Source of the DNA: Linepithema humile
Lineage: Eukaryota; Arthropoda; Insecta; Hymenoptera; Formicidae
DNA: 64,000 nt
Assembly: GCF_040581485.1 (NCBI RefSeq)
Contig: NC_090134.1
Location: 19,732,698 to 19,796,697 of the forward strand
Reading direction: 5' to 3'
In this document: positions 12,801 through 27,563 of the stretch, in pieces
Layout: the number at the start of each line of letters is the position of its first letter
How positions within the stretch are numbered: the stretch's first letter is position 1
Program-made: the position numbers and the translations under genes
Notes under the pieces: generated by a model
Database searches by the model: none
Told to the model about the DNA's origin: nothing
The model's input: the letters and a program-made list of their open reading frames with translations, nothing else

Positions 12801-13404
12801 ATAAGTAGAATCAGATTTAAGTTTAAATATATAAAATTATTTAAAAATATATTAAATATGTTGAATCGGATCAAAATTATCTCGTTTAAATATATCATAA
12901 CATACCCGAAGAAAATCTCTGATGTAATTAACGAGAATTTCAACAAAAACTAAGTATACGTCGTTTTAACCGAGTGTATTTTAGCTTAAAACATTTAATA
13001 ATCTTTATGAGCGGCATAAGAGTATGTCTACCGTTACACTAAATCAGATGCGTATATTTTATACTAATCTCAAGAACTCCCATTGCACCGCTCGCACATT
13101 TTCCTTACGTCAGATGGATAAGACAGGCGGTAGCTTCTTTTAGAGATATTGTTAGTAATAGCCGCCGACATCTTGGTTATCTCCACGCGAGACGTTAAAA
13201 CCTTACGCCCGAAATTATGATCTACGAAGCGTGAATAATTCCGTCTGGCCACCATTCATTCCGCGGTCGGTGTAAATTATTGCAAGGATCGCATTAATTT
13301 CCTTTGCGAATAATTAACAACGCACCGGACAACGAAACCTTCGCGCACCTCCTACGCTTTTGCAATGGTCAGTCCTTCCGTCGGTACCCTCATAGTCCGG
13401 ACGT

Positions 13405-13452
13405 CCCCCCCCTCCCCCCCTCCCTCCCGACTCCTACCCTGCCGCCCCCCTC
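13405..13452. repeat. C-rich tract (G-quadruplex/i-motif potential on the minus strand)
   Basis: Several C-runs of 3-8 bases separated by single T, A or G bases. On the minus strand these are four or more G-runs with short loops, the pattern for G-quadruplex folding. No gene seen with it. Confidence 0.7.
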
Positions 13453-16400
13453 TCTTTGCCTCAACCTCTTGGTCGACAACTGAAATATTAATCATGACTT
13501 ACACATGGTGTTCCGGGACTAGGGGCATTCTCCGTCTGCATTATTAAGTGACCTTGCGCACGAGTTACGCTAGGTAGGCTCAGCCCTTATTCCGCAAAAC
13601 GAATATGGATGTGCGGTTCGCGTTGTTATTATTCCGATGTTAAGGTCCGTTGCAATATTTTGTCGATGTTCACCGGGCAGATCGTGTAATCGCATGCCAG
13701 GGCTTTCCCCCGTGAACATTTAACATTTTACTATGTAAAACGTGCACGAATATAATCCGCGCGGATAAGAATTGAATAAAATTAATACGTATAATGTAGA
13801 TTTTTTAAAAGCCATAGAAAGTAATGATTGCATTTGTATTATAAAAAGCTGACACGTTTATTTAATGTCGTTGCTTTTCAATCTTAGTTTATTAATTAAA
13901 CATTTTACTGGTACATTACTCGGTTTCTTTATGAATCTACAAATAGATTTGAAACAAAAATAATAAATAGTAACGTTTCGACTCGATCCCGCCGTCTCTT
14001 TTACACGAAAATAAAATTTTTATTCTTGTATTCCCAAAGGTTCGCGCGGAAAAATGAAAGTTCATTAAAACCAGCATGGTTTATCGGCTTTTCGCTCGGA
14101 TTTCTCGGGCCTCTAGAGTGTTCTCGTTCTAGGAAGCGATTTATATCTCTTTTTTTTTTCTTTTTTCATTGCAACGATATCAACGAGATAGTGGCGCAGA
14201 CATACTCGAGTATTTCGATATCGCGTAACGTTTGCTCGATACCTGCGAGTTACTCCGCGCTTCAAATCCATTTGGACGGCGGTAATGCACGTTAAACGTC
14301 GTAAAATTATCTCGATATAATTACTCGTGTTAAATAGCGACGATTGTGCCGGTAGTTGAGCGCCCGACGCAGTGCGTATCCTTTTAGGAATTAATTCAGT
14401 AGTATTCGAAGGACTTCAAAGCGAGCGAATAATAGCAGTGCTGCTTATGCATCTGACGAGATATGCGACCGCAGAAATGGGCACGGCGACTATAAGTGAC
14501 AAACCGACTCACGAGTAATAGGGGATGATGCGACGGACGATACCGGTAGATTTGCAGCTTGAAACAATTTGCCCGCACAGTAGACGCGTATCGCTACAAT
14601 GGAACATCTCGATTAATGTGTAGTAATAGTCTAGATAATCGCCAGTTTGATATCGATTCGCTCTAACTTGTCTGCTAGAATATTGTTTGTATCATAACGT
14701 ACAGATATAGAAGAAATTATATTAATTTATTAGATCAACAAACTCTTAGAAGGCATATTTAAAAAACATTTTTTCGCAAAAATATTGCATTTTGACAGTG
14801 TAATGTAAGTATCCATAAAAGATTTCATGAAAATAATAATTAGTGTAAGGGTGAAGTTTATACTATCATATAAAAAGAGTATCTATAATAATTCTTGTAC
14901 AGAGATCTTTCAAAATCAGTGCACCATTATAGATAATTCACAATAGCTCTCTTAGCGTTAAATCCTCCCACGTGACGCAACTAAGTTACACCTGCGTCGT
15001 CTCGTGTGCCACTATCTTCTTTGGATTCGATCCAGACGACAGAGGATGTGGCAAACTGCTAATAGGAGGGGAGTTTTAAATGCGCGTAACGTAATAACGC
15101 GTGCATTAGGCGACTACTATGGCGTCGGTGGCGTCTGCGGCGGCGACAACGATAGTAGACCCATTCTCCGTAAGGGGTAGTTTGCCTGACAACTCGATTA
15201 TACGATACTGCAGGGCTGAGTGGCAAGTGGTGATATATGGTGCGCATATACACGCCGGGCTGCCTCTGAAGTCACTTAAAATAATGAGAAACCCGGTATC
15301 GGGTACCACGCTTGTTTTCCCCCCCTCTCTTTTTCCTTTTTCTTTCCTTCATCGACGGCATTTACTCGCGAGTATTGGGCGCGACAGACTTAGTGGCGAA
15401 CTGATCTGCCCGGTAAAACTTCGCCGTCAGTCTTTACCCGCGCGGCTAATCGACGATGAATTATAAATCATATAAATTACTTAAATAATCAACGGAGTGA
15501 TAGAAAAAGATGGACGTTTTTTTTATCGAACATAATACGGTCAATATTTGATTTTTGATTCATGACATTATTGGCCGTACAGTTAGTTACGGAATATACA
15601 ATTTTATATTTGATGCGTATAAGCAATTTTGAATATTGAGGTGGGCATATTGCATTTCTCGCTGTATCGTAGTTGTGCGAACGCGTGGCACCGGTCGATT
15701 TTCGGATGGACATTCAGATATTTGCATTGAGTCCCGAAACGTAATAACGCGTTTCATTAAATCATGTATATAGATCGTTAGCCATTATTAATTGCCTGCA
15801 GCGGTGTTTGACACTCTATCTCGGTTTCTCCTGTAACCAAATACGCGATAGTGTTAGATATTCGTTATTATACCATCAAACTGTGTCAGTAGCTAAATTG
15901 TTGAAGCTGCCCAACAATCGCTCTGTAAATGTCAAATTGTATACAGTAAATATAATACCAATGTGATCGCTATCTTCTCAGGAAATGCATCGCGTTTCTA
16001 TCTGATCCTGATGAAAGCATGATTGAACAATTATATGCCTGCAATTTACGATTGTTAAAAAAATTCAATATCTTCAAGAGCGTGGGATTCCAATATCGCG
16101 ATTCTTCTATTCCGTTATAATAGAAAGCGACTTGATTACGCAGTAATAATAAGCAGAGGGAAACATCATTTTCAGTAAATCAAGAGGCACGATTCCCTCG
16201 TTAGGGTAACTTTACCTCCGGCGTGTTTATTTTGCCGATGAGAAGCCACGTCTACGTAAAATGAGAGTGATATTTACGGCGGGGTCGCCCGTCGGTACGT
16301 AATCCTGAAACGAGCTCTATGATCAAGCGCTGTAGCATAGGAGGAAAAGGAGTTAGTAAGATGAGATACGTATCCGGTTAATAATTTGTGTGTTGTTAGA

Positions 16401-19400
16401 GTAATTTGGTTGTTGTGTAAGAACAATGGACAAATCTTATAACGTTATTAATATTTATTAAAAAGTTAAATTTCCCAAAAGATAAATTATAATTTACAAA
16501 TATGACATTCTTTATTGCTTTTTATTAATATAATTATAAGAATATAAAAAGGCTTTTTTTTTTGGACGTGTATTTGCACGCGTATGACTGAACGTTGATT
16601 TACACTACTTCGTTTTCTTCTAACAGGGCGTAACATCTAATCGATACGACTATTAATCAATCGATAAGCTATTATCACTACTAATGCCAAGAGCATATAT
16701 TCCGAACATCGCTTTTACGTGAATAATCGAGGTATCATTTAGCGCGTTATAATTACACACCTCACGTGACGGCGGTGTTAAGGACGAGACAACAGGTACT
16801 GTTATTGCGCGATAGGATGTTAGGCAGTGGGGGAAGGATTTGTACGAAAATTTATTGGTAATGTATACACGTACATATGTACTGGCACAGCGTGCCGGAC
16901 CATGTTGCGGTGGCGCCTGGTGCAGGATATAGAGCGAGAACATTCAGTCAAGCACACAAGCCTTGTGTCCTGGTGCTTACGGTCATGTAGGCCTACCTTA
17001 CGTATCTCTTCAGCTTGGTTCTACGTTATGCTAATATTGCCGAACCTCAGGTCACGTAATGTTAACACTTTGTATTACACAGTATCAGGTTACACGTTGC
17101 AACATGCATATTTTTGCCATTCAAAGCATAAATGAATTAAATCTTGGCTTTTAATTAAAATGAACACAATAGCAAAGAATATTGTGTCATTTATAGTTAC
17201 GCGCCTAACATAGAAACGTTTAATCGATGTTGAAAACAATATAATTTAATTGGAATTTATTTTAATTTTAATTGTGGTTTGATGTTATAGATATATAAAA
17301 ATAATCTAGTTTTATTTGTGCCAATAGAGATTTAATAAATTGTAAGATATATAACATTTCATAAATTTTATTTTTAATTATAAAAAAATACCATCTAATA
17401 TATATATTATTTTATAATAGAGCATTGTGCGACTCTAAAAAAATAGAATAGTGATCGAAACAAGCGTATGTGAAAAATATTTTGTGAACTTAGTTTTTAC
17501 GCAAACACGTTAGCGACTGTTCTCGACCGGCGCGGCAGCAAGTTCATCGACAAGATTTATTAAAATTTATCGGAATATTCCCGTTACGTTACGCAATCGG
17601 CGCGACAGGAATTCGATTCGCTGCATTTTAATGAACCATTTGTCGGCAATAGAGTGATTTAAATGGATTGACTGTCTGTAACGCAATTATTCAAGCGATC
17701 GCCCGAAGAGAGAACCTCCCCCTCGTAATTTGACGTTCAAAGCGATTCCCAGACATGTGAATCCCGATAGTCGTGCGATCCGACATCTTTAAATTATTCA
17801 TTCCTTCTGATAGCTACGACGCTCGCTAGTGTGCAACTTTCTGGTGTGATGGAATAAGTGGAAACGGTAGACCGTTAGCTTTCTTTTTCGACGAAACTTT
17901 CGCATTACCTTCTAATGACTGTTGCTTTAACCCATTTTCCAGGCCCGTTGCGAGAACTCCAGATATCTAATCCCGTACGTTAGCGTCTTAGAGTTTCCAA
18001 CTCCCACATATATGCCGTTACACTCGAGTAAGGATTCCATTATATAATCTTTGTTCGTACCTAAAACTCTTAATAACGTTTGCGTGCAGATAGTAACTCG
18101 GAGAATATTAGCAACATCGAATCAATTCCGTTTCAATTTGTTTCTCATTTGAAATAATAAGAGAAATGCTACGAGAATTCCAATGTTACACATTTGTTAT
18201 ATCGCTATAATATGCAAACCTCGAGAGGCGTGAACATGGAAGAAATTTATAAGTTTACCGAGACTTGGTTATACTCGAACTGTAGCGATTTGGTTATATC
18301 TTCGTGAATTCTAAACTCGCTAATCTCTCTATCCGATATCTCGCGTATACCATACGATTACTTCGCGAAGCTGGAACTTCCATCTGACCATTAAAAATTT
18401 ATCCATGGCTTAACCTCGGTCTTCTGAAATCCTTGAGAATACATCGGGGCCAAGAGTCCGTGGTATATAGTAACTTGAAAATGCGCGGAGGCCAGATGGA
18501 GAGCTTAAGCGTGGTTAGAAGATCTCAAATTTTAGCTGGGGAAAGCAGTCGGCTTTTAGTTTTCGCTGCCGCACCCATTAATAAGAACAAGCATCGCTGC
18601 GATATCTTTGAGTTTGTTTTATTCATTTCGCCCATAACACGTTCCCAATCAACCGCGGGAACGTAACGATGCGTTACGGTGATTTTCGTAAATATTTGAC
18701 ACAAATATATATCGATGATACGTTCCGCGCGATTGCAACCTCAAGATTTGCATTGCGCCAGTTCATAAACGACAGCGGCGCACGCGTTGCTTTTGATCGA
18801 TTACGCGATTTGTATCGATTTTGGAATTTATCACGGCAAAAGCTGGCCCGAAATATGAAACAATAGACATATATGAATCAATGTATCAATATCCACGTAC
18901 TGAATAACGTATAAACAATATTTGATCAGCGCGAATGGAACGGCTCGATAAACAGATAGGCGTGCACTCGCGTAATAATCCCAGAAACTGCTATCGTATT
19001 TATTTCGCCGTACGTAAATTACCAATTTATATAATCTCTTGGGAGTAACGCGTGTAGCGTGCCACAGCGTCATCGTATACGTGAGATTACCGCGCGCATT
19101 GTCATTTCGATGGACAACAACATTTTCCGGAAGGTAGTAAAGCGTGATATGAACCGTTGCCGGTGTAATGAGCTGACAATATAACGTCTAGGCCACCTTG
19201 GTTCAGGCTGGACAAGGAAGACCCCCACGGTCCGGACATCAATATATTGATGACTGTGCGGACGGAGATTAAGAGCTGCCATCTATATCGACGCTTTGGC
19301 CCTCTTGTAACGTGACACATCGGATACCATTAATAAAGAGGCGATACTTTCCTTTCGTGTCTGGCGGAAAGCTATAATAGGTATTTTGATCCGCGCTAAG

Positions 19401-20231
19401 AAGGCAGGGAAGGAGATCTCTTTCCATTGTATCATAGAGATGATAATGACGCGGCATCTATATGCCTGTTGAGAAGCATTCGTAACTACGGCGAAATACG
19501 TGAATAACATGGAAAATATGACTGAACTGTCGACGACTCACGACGCTTCGCATTGCCAATTACATTTTCGCGCGTTTTTAATTGCAATTATCGGATTATT
19601 TCCGCGGCAGTTTATCATCGATATCGGTGATTATCTCAGAAACGATTAAAATCTTAATATTTATCGCGCACCGTGCTGTGTAAACGACGTGTCGTGAATA
19701 AAATTCTCGATCGCCTTTCCGTCATTAATTATGACGGAAGCATTGCCAGCAAACGAGAGATAAATTAACGAATGACGAGATTGCGCGATAGCGCCGGCGC
19801 GGTCATCTCTCCGCTCGTAACGAAATCCAAACGCGGAAAACGTGGATTGCACCGTCGCGGAAACTTGCATAATATCGATTTGCAGTAAAGTGCGTATCAA
19901 ATAGGCGGGCGGGGAGGCCGGCGCGCGGAAAACAGAATGGGGAAGCTGCGGGCGAGTAAAGGCGAGTCGTTACGTTGTCGGTACATCGCCTCTTTCGATA
20001 CATTTCGAGTGCGGTTACGTGACACTGCGCCGTGCCCACCGAGTCGAGTGGTAGATGGGCTCGAGGAAGGGGGATCGGGTGCAGATACGGGGTAGAGGAA
20101 ATGGGAGAATAGGGATGAAAATGGGGTAGAACGACGACGTGAGATCGGGGTGGACTCGGCGCGGAGCGGCAGCGCGGTAATCGGCAGCAAGTGAATTGGA
20201 ACAAATGCAGACAGACGTGAGGTGGGCTGCC

Positions 20232-20377
<146 letters not shown>

Positions 20378-20711
20378 TTCTCTTTTACTCTCTTGTTCCC
20401 TCTCTATCTCTCTCTATCTCTCTCTTTCTCTTTCTCTTGTTTGATACCGCAACCAAGAAATGTAGTATAAACCGGAGTATCAGTATTAATTGAGTTCGTC
20501 TCTACCATCGGTGTGCGCAACGTTCCCTACTTTGCTCAACCTCAAGACGAATCGATGAAACGTGGGAATTTCGGAGCAAGGGAGATGACGAAGAAATATA
20601 GGGGAACAGATAACCGAATACCATACGAGACAACTTATGCCAGCTTATTGCATTATTTGGAACTCAATTCGTTATTAGAGCGAAAATGTGTTTACGTTGT
20701 GCGAAGCACAT

Positions 20712-20740
20712 CTATATATATATATATATTATATATATAT
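20712..20740. repeat. (TA)n microsatellite with one interruption
   Basis: TA repeat broken once by a doubled T near its middle, 29 bp. Confidence 0.9.
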
Positions 20741-20893
20741 CGTAGTGCGAAACAATATTGATATAATCAAATAAGAAACGTCGTCCGCTGTTTTGGATAA
20801 TAATGCGTACGACCGTGAAAGTTATTGTTCGCGAGGCTTCATTTACTTTTCAAAGTGCTCGCCCATTATATTAGGTATTATATTAGAAGGAGG

Positions 20894-20909
20894 TTGCCGC
20901 GCGCGGCAA
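20894..20909. repeat. 16-bp perfect palindrome
   Basis: TTGCCGCGCGCGGCAA is its own reverse complement. It is a GC-rich island in AT-rich surroundings, so possibly a binding site; nothing else supports a function. Confidence 0.8.
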
Positions 20910-22217
20910 TCTTGATTTTGGTCTTCGAACGTAATATCCGGCAGTGCTTGTAGACGACGCGAGGAAGTAAAACTAATTTCGTAAATCCTTTAATCTACGC
21001 GTTTGGTGGAAAGCCGAGGCGAGATTAAGGGAAGCGAACTGAATGGGCGAGCTCCCGGGTGTTTGATGGAATATGATGAACGAGGTACGTAAAACTTGGT
21101 TATTGGTATACCGGATCAAATAGAGGAAAAAAAAACTTACTTTAGTCTGACGCGCCACAATTAAAGCAGTTACGAAAGTCACGCCACGCAATCGGACTTA
21201 ATAACAGAATAGTTGATAACGTTCCTTGTCATTTGCACGTTGCATTCATCGATGCGTAAAATCTGTCCTGGAAGTCTCGCGATCCTTGTTAAAATACGCA
21301 ACTTCTCATTAAGTTTACAGATTTTTCTCGTTAATGTTCTTTTAAATTGAAACTCAGGATAACAGGAAACAATCAAATTGAATGCAAATCTTCAAGAAAT
21401 GGTTTGTTACATCAATTCGCAGTGTTTAACGAGTGTTTAACGAAATATTGAGTGAGAGGGGGTGGAGGAAGAGGGAGAAGGAGAGGGTGAGAGGCTGCTT
21501 TTACGTAACGAAATCAATTATTATTTTATTAAAAATTTTGTGCATTGTTCGATGCTATATTCATCTTTAATCAGTGTTAATGCAATATTTTTAGTTATTG
21601 TTACTATAAAATGGAAATCTATAATCTATATTATTCCTGTTATAAAATTAATTATTTGATTTACATTTCATGTTAATTTATAAATGACGTTAAGCGTTAA
21701 ATAAATATACTTTCTGCAATTTAATAAAACAAGTTATGAGGCGTATCGATGCATTAAAATCGTATCTCTCGCGATGAAAAATTATGTTGGATGGATATCA
21801 TAATGTTACACTGCCATTGCAAACAGGATTTGTCCATGCAAACAGGATCAATCATTGATCAGAAGTAGATATCGATATAAAATCAACAACGGAAATGATG
21901 GTCGGCGAAATCACGTTTTCGGCATAGATTCGAACGATTGCAAATATACACGTATACCATTCCGTTGGATGTAACAAACATAGAACTATGGCAGATTTAT
22001 AACACGTATGAAATATAAATGCAACGTGTATCAATGTAACGAGCCTGTTTTCTTGTCAGTTTATTCGTTAGCACGTGTTTTGTTTTACATAGAACGGAAA
22101 TGTAAAATTAACAAAGCACGACGCAGAGATAAATAAAAGACGGAGATAATATACAGAGATGATTAAATGCTTGCTTGTCATGGAAGAATTAAGTTTAAAT
22201 ATTAGACTTTCACTTAC

Positions 22218-22463
22218 TGCCGTATTGTTGTGCCAAAATGGAGGCAAAGACTTGACCGGGACTACGCGCGCCTCTTGTAACAGACGAGCTCGACACGGGC
22301 CCTACCGCGTGACGTGCGTTATCTTCATCGTCGCTGCTGGATTGGGCACTAGCTCCATAACCGCGCCGTTCTCTCCATTCCAGGGACCGCTGACGGCGCA
22401 GCCCACGGCCCCCATTTGCATGACCGCGGCCTAACGTGCCCTCGCTGTCCATCACTGCAGCAT
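22218..22463 (-). CDS. coding exon (82 codons), basic and Ser-rich with acidic cluster, phase 1-1
   Basis: This is the clearest exon in the window. The minus-strand acceptor is TTGTCGCAG and the donor a full-consensus A|GTAAGTG. The frame is open for 246 nt in a GC-rich island flanked by AT-rich intron. The peptide begins Ala-Ala-Val-Met-Asp-Ser-Glu-Gly-Thr-Leu-Gly-Arg. Next comes a basic stretch with Arg-Arg-Gln-Arg-Ser-Leu-Glu-Trp-Arg-Glu-Arg-Arg, where Arg at -3 fits PKA/AKT-type kinase and 14-3-3 site patterns. Then Ser-Ser-Ser-Asp-Asp-Glu-Asp, a CK2-like acidic cluster, and a hydrophobic end Gln-Val-Phe-Ala-Ser-Ile-Leu-Ala-Gln-Gln-Tyr-Gly. It enters and leaves in phase 1, joining the 31.9 kb and 4.1 kb exons in frame. 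I do not recognise the family; a regulatory segment of a signalling or scaffold protein is inference. Confidence 0.92.
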
Positions 22464-25400
22464 CTGCGACAAGTTAATGACAATTTATGCGACAATGATC
22501 GCGAAAGAAAATAATGAAAACAAAATAGCTACATAAAAGTATTAAAATTAAAATTAAACATTTCTATAGATTCTATTGCATAAAAAATTTTTTTACGATT
22601 TGTGATAGGTTTTTGATAGATAATAATTAAATTCTCTATTGATTTCCGAAGTAGCGGTTGGAAATGTAATAAAAGTGTACCAAATCCGAAAGTTCTTCCG
22701 CCTTTCTGCGCGTCAGAGAATCTTAAGATTTATATGAGAATGTCAAATGGTGAATCAAATGCAACACGAAAACTATTGTATGGAATAACAATGATGCCGT
22801 TACGTGGAATACCGATAGTATGTCAACGTCGAACAACAGTAACTCATTAGGCATTCACGGCCGTTGCTCGGAATCATTCAGGGCCGAATGAAATCGAATT
22901 GCATACTGGACATTTGCTGATATTCAATGCAGATAATTCTAGTTTGGACGCTGACAGACTTGTTTGCGTTTGAACCATGAGGCGCGTTAATATGTTCTGT
23001 CAGTTCTAATATATAAAGGAAATAATGGATGTTTTTTTTCGATTTCGATAAAATTTCTAGAAACAAAACATAAGAAAATAATTTTTTATTTATCTGATAA
23101 GCGCAAATATAGAAGAGATATTTTATATGAATAGACATTTTATTATGTTCTTCAATTGAATTTTTTATTTCATGATAAAACTAATAAGGATTTATTATTA
23201 ATACCGATAAGTATTTTTTATCTATTAAATGAAAGTTGAGCTCTAGACGTTCGCAGAATTTTCTTGTTGGTCCTCCTTCGAATAGAGACCTCTATAGATC
23301 GATAAGATCTTGAATGTGTATGGTGGCAGATAATTGAGTGGTGGATGCCTCTCGAAATTCCCATGGAGACGTTCTCGCTCGCCGTTGCTCTCCCTTGATT
23401 GCAGGGATCGTTGATTGATACTCGAAGGGAGAACCGAACAGTGATGTCTTAAGATCACTCACTGTTCCTTGGACTATGAAATTTCAGTTTAGGACCGATA
23501 TCACAAATGGGTTGGCCGTGTTACGTTTTCTCGGCCACATCTTTGAAGAACAGAATTAATCCATTGCTATTATCGGCGCGCAAAGATAATTCATCGATTG
23601 TATTTGCACGATTAATAATACGCAATAATTGTGGACTTTCAAACGCGAATGCGAATCTGGCAAAAACAATCTCATAAAGCGATACCGTTTCAATAAAAGA
23701 AAATAAATACGGCCATTTACCGATGGCTGTATCCGATAGAATTGGTCAGGGAATTTGCTCGACAAATATTATATGAAAATTGAATGAGATGGAAGTAAAT
23801 TAAATTCTGTATACACGGCAAACAAAATTGCGCCGGATCAATTTTGTAAAAGTACAACAACAGTTGTGTAATACTTATACGTCAAATTTATAATTTGCAT
23901 TTGATAAGTACCGTGTTCGCACGCGCTCTGAAAATAATGAGAAGCGAATGAGAAGCTTCATCCCGTTGTAGTTTCAAATCATGGGATCGCTAAACTTAAC
24001 GATTCACGATCAGCGCGAATTTCCAGAAATTTGCAATTATGAACTTTATTTAGAGAGACATTCTACAGCGTCAGGTCTCGAGCGTTAATAAATCTCGATG
24101 CGTCGCAAAACTCACACGAAGAGTAGGCCGTTCTCTGAAAATGCACACCCTTATGCATCGTCAGGCACCTCTCACAACCACTTTTCTCACTTGCCTCAAT
24201 AGCGACTAACAGGTCGCATCCTCTACACACGAGGGCACTTTACGATGTTTTGTTTTGTCGGCTCTCTTCGTATCCTCCTTCGTTCGCGTAAGTGCGTCGA
24301 GCATGTGGGCGACTTGTCAAACTGTAAGTGAATCGGAAACCTTCCGCGGTGCGAGTCGAATTAACGAAGAACCCGCAAGCACAGTCGAGTACCCTTTTCC
24401 GAGCAATGCTAGAGAGACGCTAAGAATGATCTCTTGTCAATCTTCGTGATTTCGCATTATTATCTGATATTTTTCATAACCCTGATTCTTAACTGAGCGG
24501 CAATGAAGCAATTTCACGCGAAGTGGTACTCTATATCACTTGCATTAATTTGACATTCATATCCGGTAATTCCTTTTATCGGCTCTGAATATGACTTTAT
24601 TCTCACTTGACAAGTTTTATTTTATTAATTAATGAGTGATGGAAGAACAAGTGCAAGGATAAAAGTTATTCTAAAAATTTTATCGTTTCTATCGTGCATT
24701 TATTATATATTAATCTATGTAGCTCTCGAAAATATTCATACATTGTTTAAAGTTTGAGAATTATTAGCTTGCGACATCATTTACTTTAAATTGTTTATTA
24801 AATAAATATTTAATTGCCGAGAAACACTTTTAAAATATTTTATAAACTGTTGTTAACGTAAAAGTTTGGATCCATTATTCTCGAAAATCAATTACAGCTA
24901 TAACATTTTGTAGATAGTTTTCAATAAATCGATGTTTCTAAATTAATTTTGCGCGCATGATTACGGTAAGGTTCGAGACGTGATTTTTTGTATCGCGATA
25001 AAAAGGAAAAATTTTAGGAGGAAAAAATGGATAAAGCAGCATGCATTGTACACGTCCATATTGTGTAGTGTACTGCCTATTTTACGATTGAGAACGACAT
25101 TCGTCGTTTTAATAGAAAATTTTTACAAGGGGTCGTAAACATAAAATAGACCATCCTGTCGTGGGGCACTCTTATTGCTATAACTTATAACACATGGCTG
25201 ATAATATAATGGGCCTGCACAATAAGTGCTTTGTGAAGAGGGCTGTCAGGGACTTGCTGACTGCGAGTATGACTTTGCTATTATCGCTTCTGCCTTTAAC
25301 ATAAAAGCTTAACGTGATATCTTTGAAAGAAAAAGAAAGTGACGCACATTAATCTAATGACCAACTCCAATATCTTGATAATTTAATTCGCGAAAAGGAT

Positions 25401-27528
25401 ATGTTATTTCTTCGTGAAAACATAGTTGGCAAAAACAAAATTTATTTATAAAATTAGTACAATTTAACTTGGGAAAGTTTCATATGACGGAGATAATAGT
25501 TAAAGCTCGTAAGAAAGAATTAAACGTTACGTAAAAGTCTCGCTCTTATCACGTTTCGCGAGTTATCGTGGTTAATAAGACTGCTGCGAAAATGTTCCGA
25601 CGGATTCCAAAGAGGCAAAGTTGGTGCCAAAAATTGTAATCTTATTAGGGGACGCGGTGCACCGGGAAAATTCGTTGGCTGCATTCGATGCCAGATATAA
25701 GATGAGCATTAGGGTGGAAGTTCTTAATATTGAGGCGCGTCACACGTGTTTATTATTGCCGAGAAATTGTTTCAATTTGTCTTATAATAGGTCAACGTAA
25801 ATAGCGCGCGCAAAAGTTTTTCGTTGCTTCTCAACGACAATTCCAAGCTGTTCTCATGAAAGTAACGAACGGGTACAATATCAGATTTTATACAGCGTCG
25901 CACTTATTGTGCTAAATATTAAACGAAAAATTCATTTTCCGCGGGAGAAATGTAAAATGTTTGTCGGATTTTGCCGCACTCGTGGTGTATCGCGATACTC
26001 GTCGCACCGTAAATATAAATCAGTCTGCACGTGTCGTACGTAACCTCTTAGAAAGGGGTTAAAAAGCCACACGTCTATGTATAACCTGTGCGAAAAGTCG
26101 CCTCGTAATACCTACACTTGAGAATATAGTAGCACTCCGACTTTCAGACCACGAATGCAGTCTTAGAGAAAGCATACTATAAAAGGCTTTAAGAGTTTCC
26201 TCGTGTTCGTGCGAATTGAGTAGGATTTGCATACCACGTCGCGGCGAGAATTTCACGAGAAATGTGGACCGGGTTTTTAAACGGCATCTAATGAAGGTAA
26301 CAGTTAGACGACATTGTTCAAGTACGTCACGGTGCCATCCACCTTTAAGGAATGTAAGAAGGGCATCTGAATGCATGAAACATAGAGTGGCGGCCTGTGT
26401 AGCCAGATATGACTCGAGAAAGACTTTTGCATATTCATCGGGCTCGCACGAAACCCTTGCTCGTCAAGGGGACACAGTCTTAAACATTAGGTACACTCAC
26501 CCAGCTTCCCACCACCACTACCGACTCGATATCATCGTACCGGATAATTATACAGCTTTAATCTTAATAACGTTTTCGAAGCGCTTGTCGCCGAGCGCTC
26601 GTCGTTCGACTTTGGCGATAGAAATTTGAATACGCGTTAATTATAGCATACATAGCTATTTATAATTTAAATAACGCACACCGCATGCGCAGGAACAAAT
26701 TTACTTTGTGCTCAACGCGTGGATTTCTCGGCGCTTTGCCATACTAATTCATAATGCATAGAATTGCATTATGTACGGTGCACTGAATAGAAGATATTAC
26801 CGATGTATGTATTTAACGTAACAAACGTTCTTCCCCGGTAAGCAAAGAGACTGTCGATTACTCATCTCTGATTTTCTTGAAATATTCCTGTCTCGCAAAT
26901 TTTGAATAAGAGAAATTTTCCTGCACGGTGTTTTTCATTTGCATATTTTTAAAATGATTATTTGTTTTTACAAACACGATATTATGAAACATGGAACATT
27001 TTTTCATTACGAATGCGTCTCGGGGAAGGTTGAAAAGTACATGAAAATCCTGACACTTTGCCGAAATTGGTCTAAACACGGCCGTCAATCATCCCCGTGG
27101 GTCAAATAGATAGCGCGATGAAGAAAATTGCACGGCAGCGGCGGCCTCCGCGGCATTTTGCGGTGCAGAATGTCAATTAAACGGCGTGGCCGATTAACCA
27201 TAACCGAAACCTCGACAAAGGCTGGAGCGTGCACGGTTTCGCACTCCGGCGGGTTCATCACGCGATAATTTATATGGTAATTCCAGGGACGTAATAAGTC
27301 CCCCTCGGCAAACTCCGGCTGCCACTACACACGATCCTCCGGTGCGGCCGCGGCGTCCTGCGTTGACCCCGGCGCGGCGTTCCATCGGGAGAGGATGGCC
27401 TGCCATGTACACATCATTACTAAAAGCGGTCATCGATTCATCGGAGTTCGACCACCGGCCGTGCCCACCGACCGATCCGCCGTGGTAGCGTTGTGCGCGT
27501 CAGTGCATAGACGAGTTGACGTATATGC

Positions 27529-27563
<35 letters not shown>

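Noticed and set aside
24105..24125. About 19-nt minus-strand micro-exon with GTGAGT donor
   Set aside because: Length not a multiple of three; would shift the frame between the 31.9 and 22.4 kb exons.
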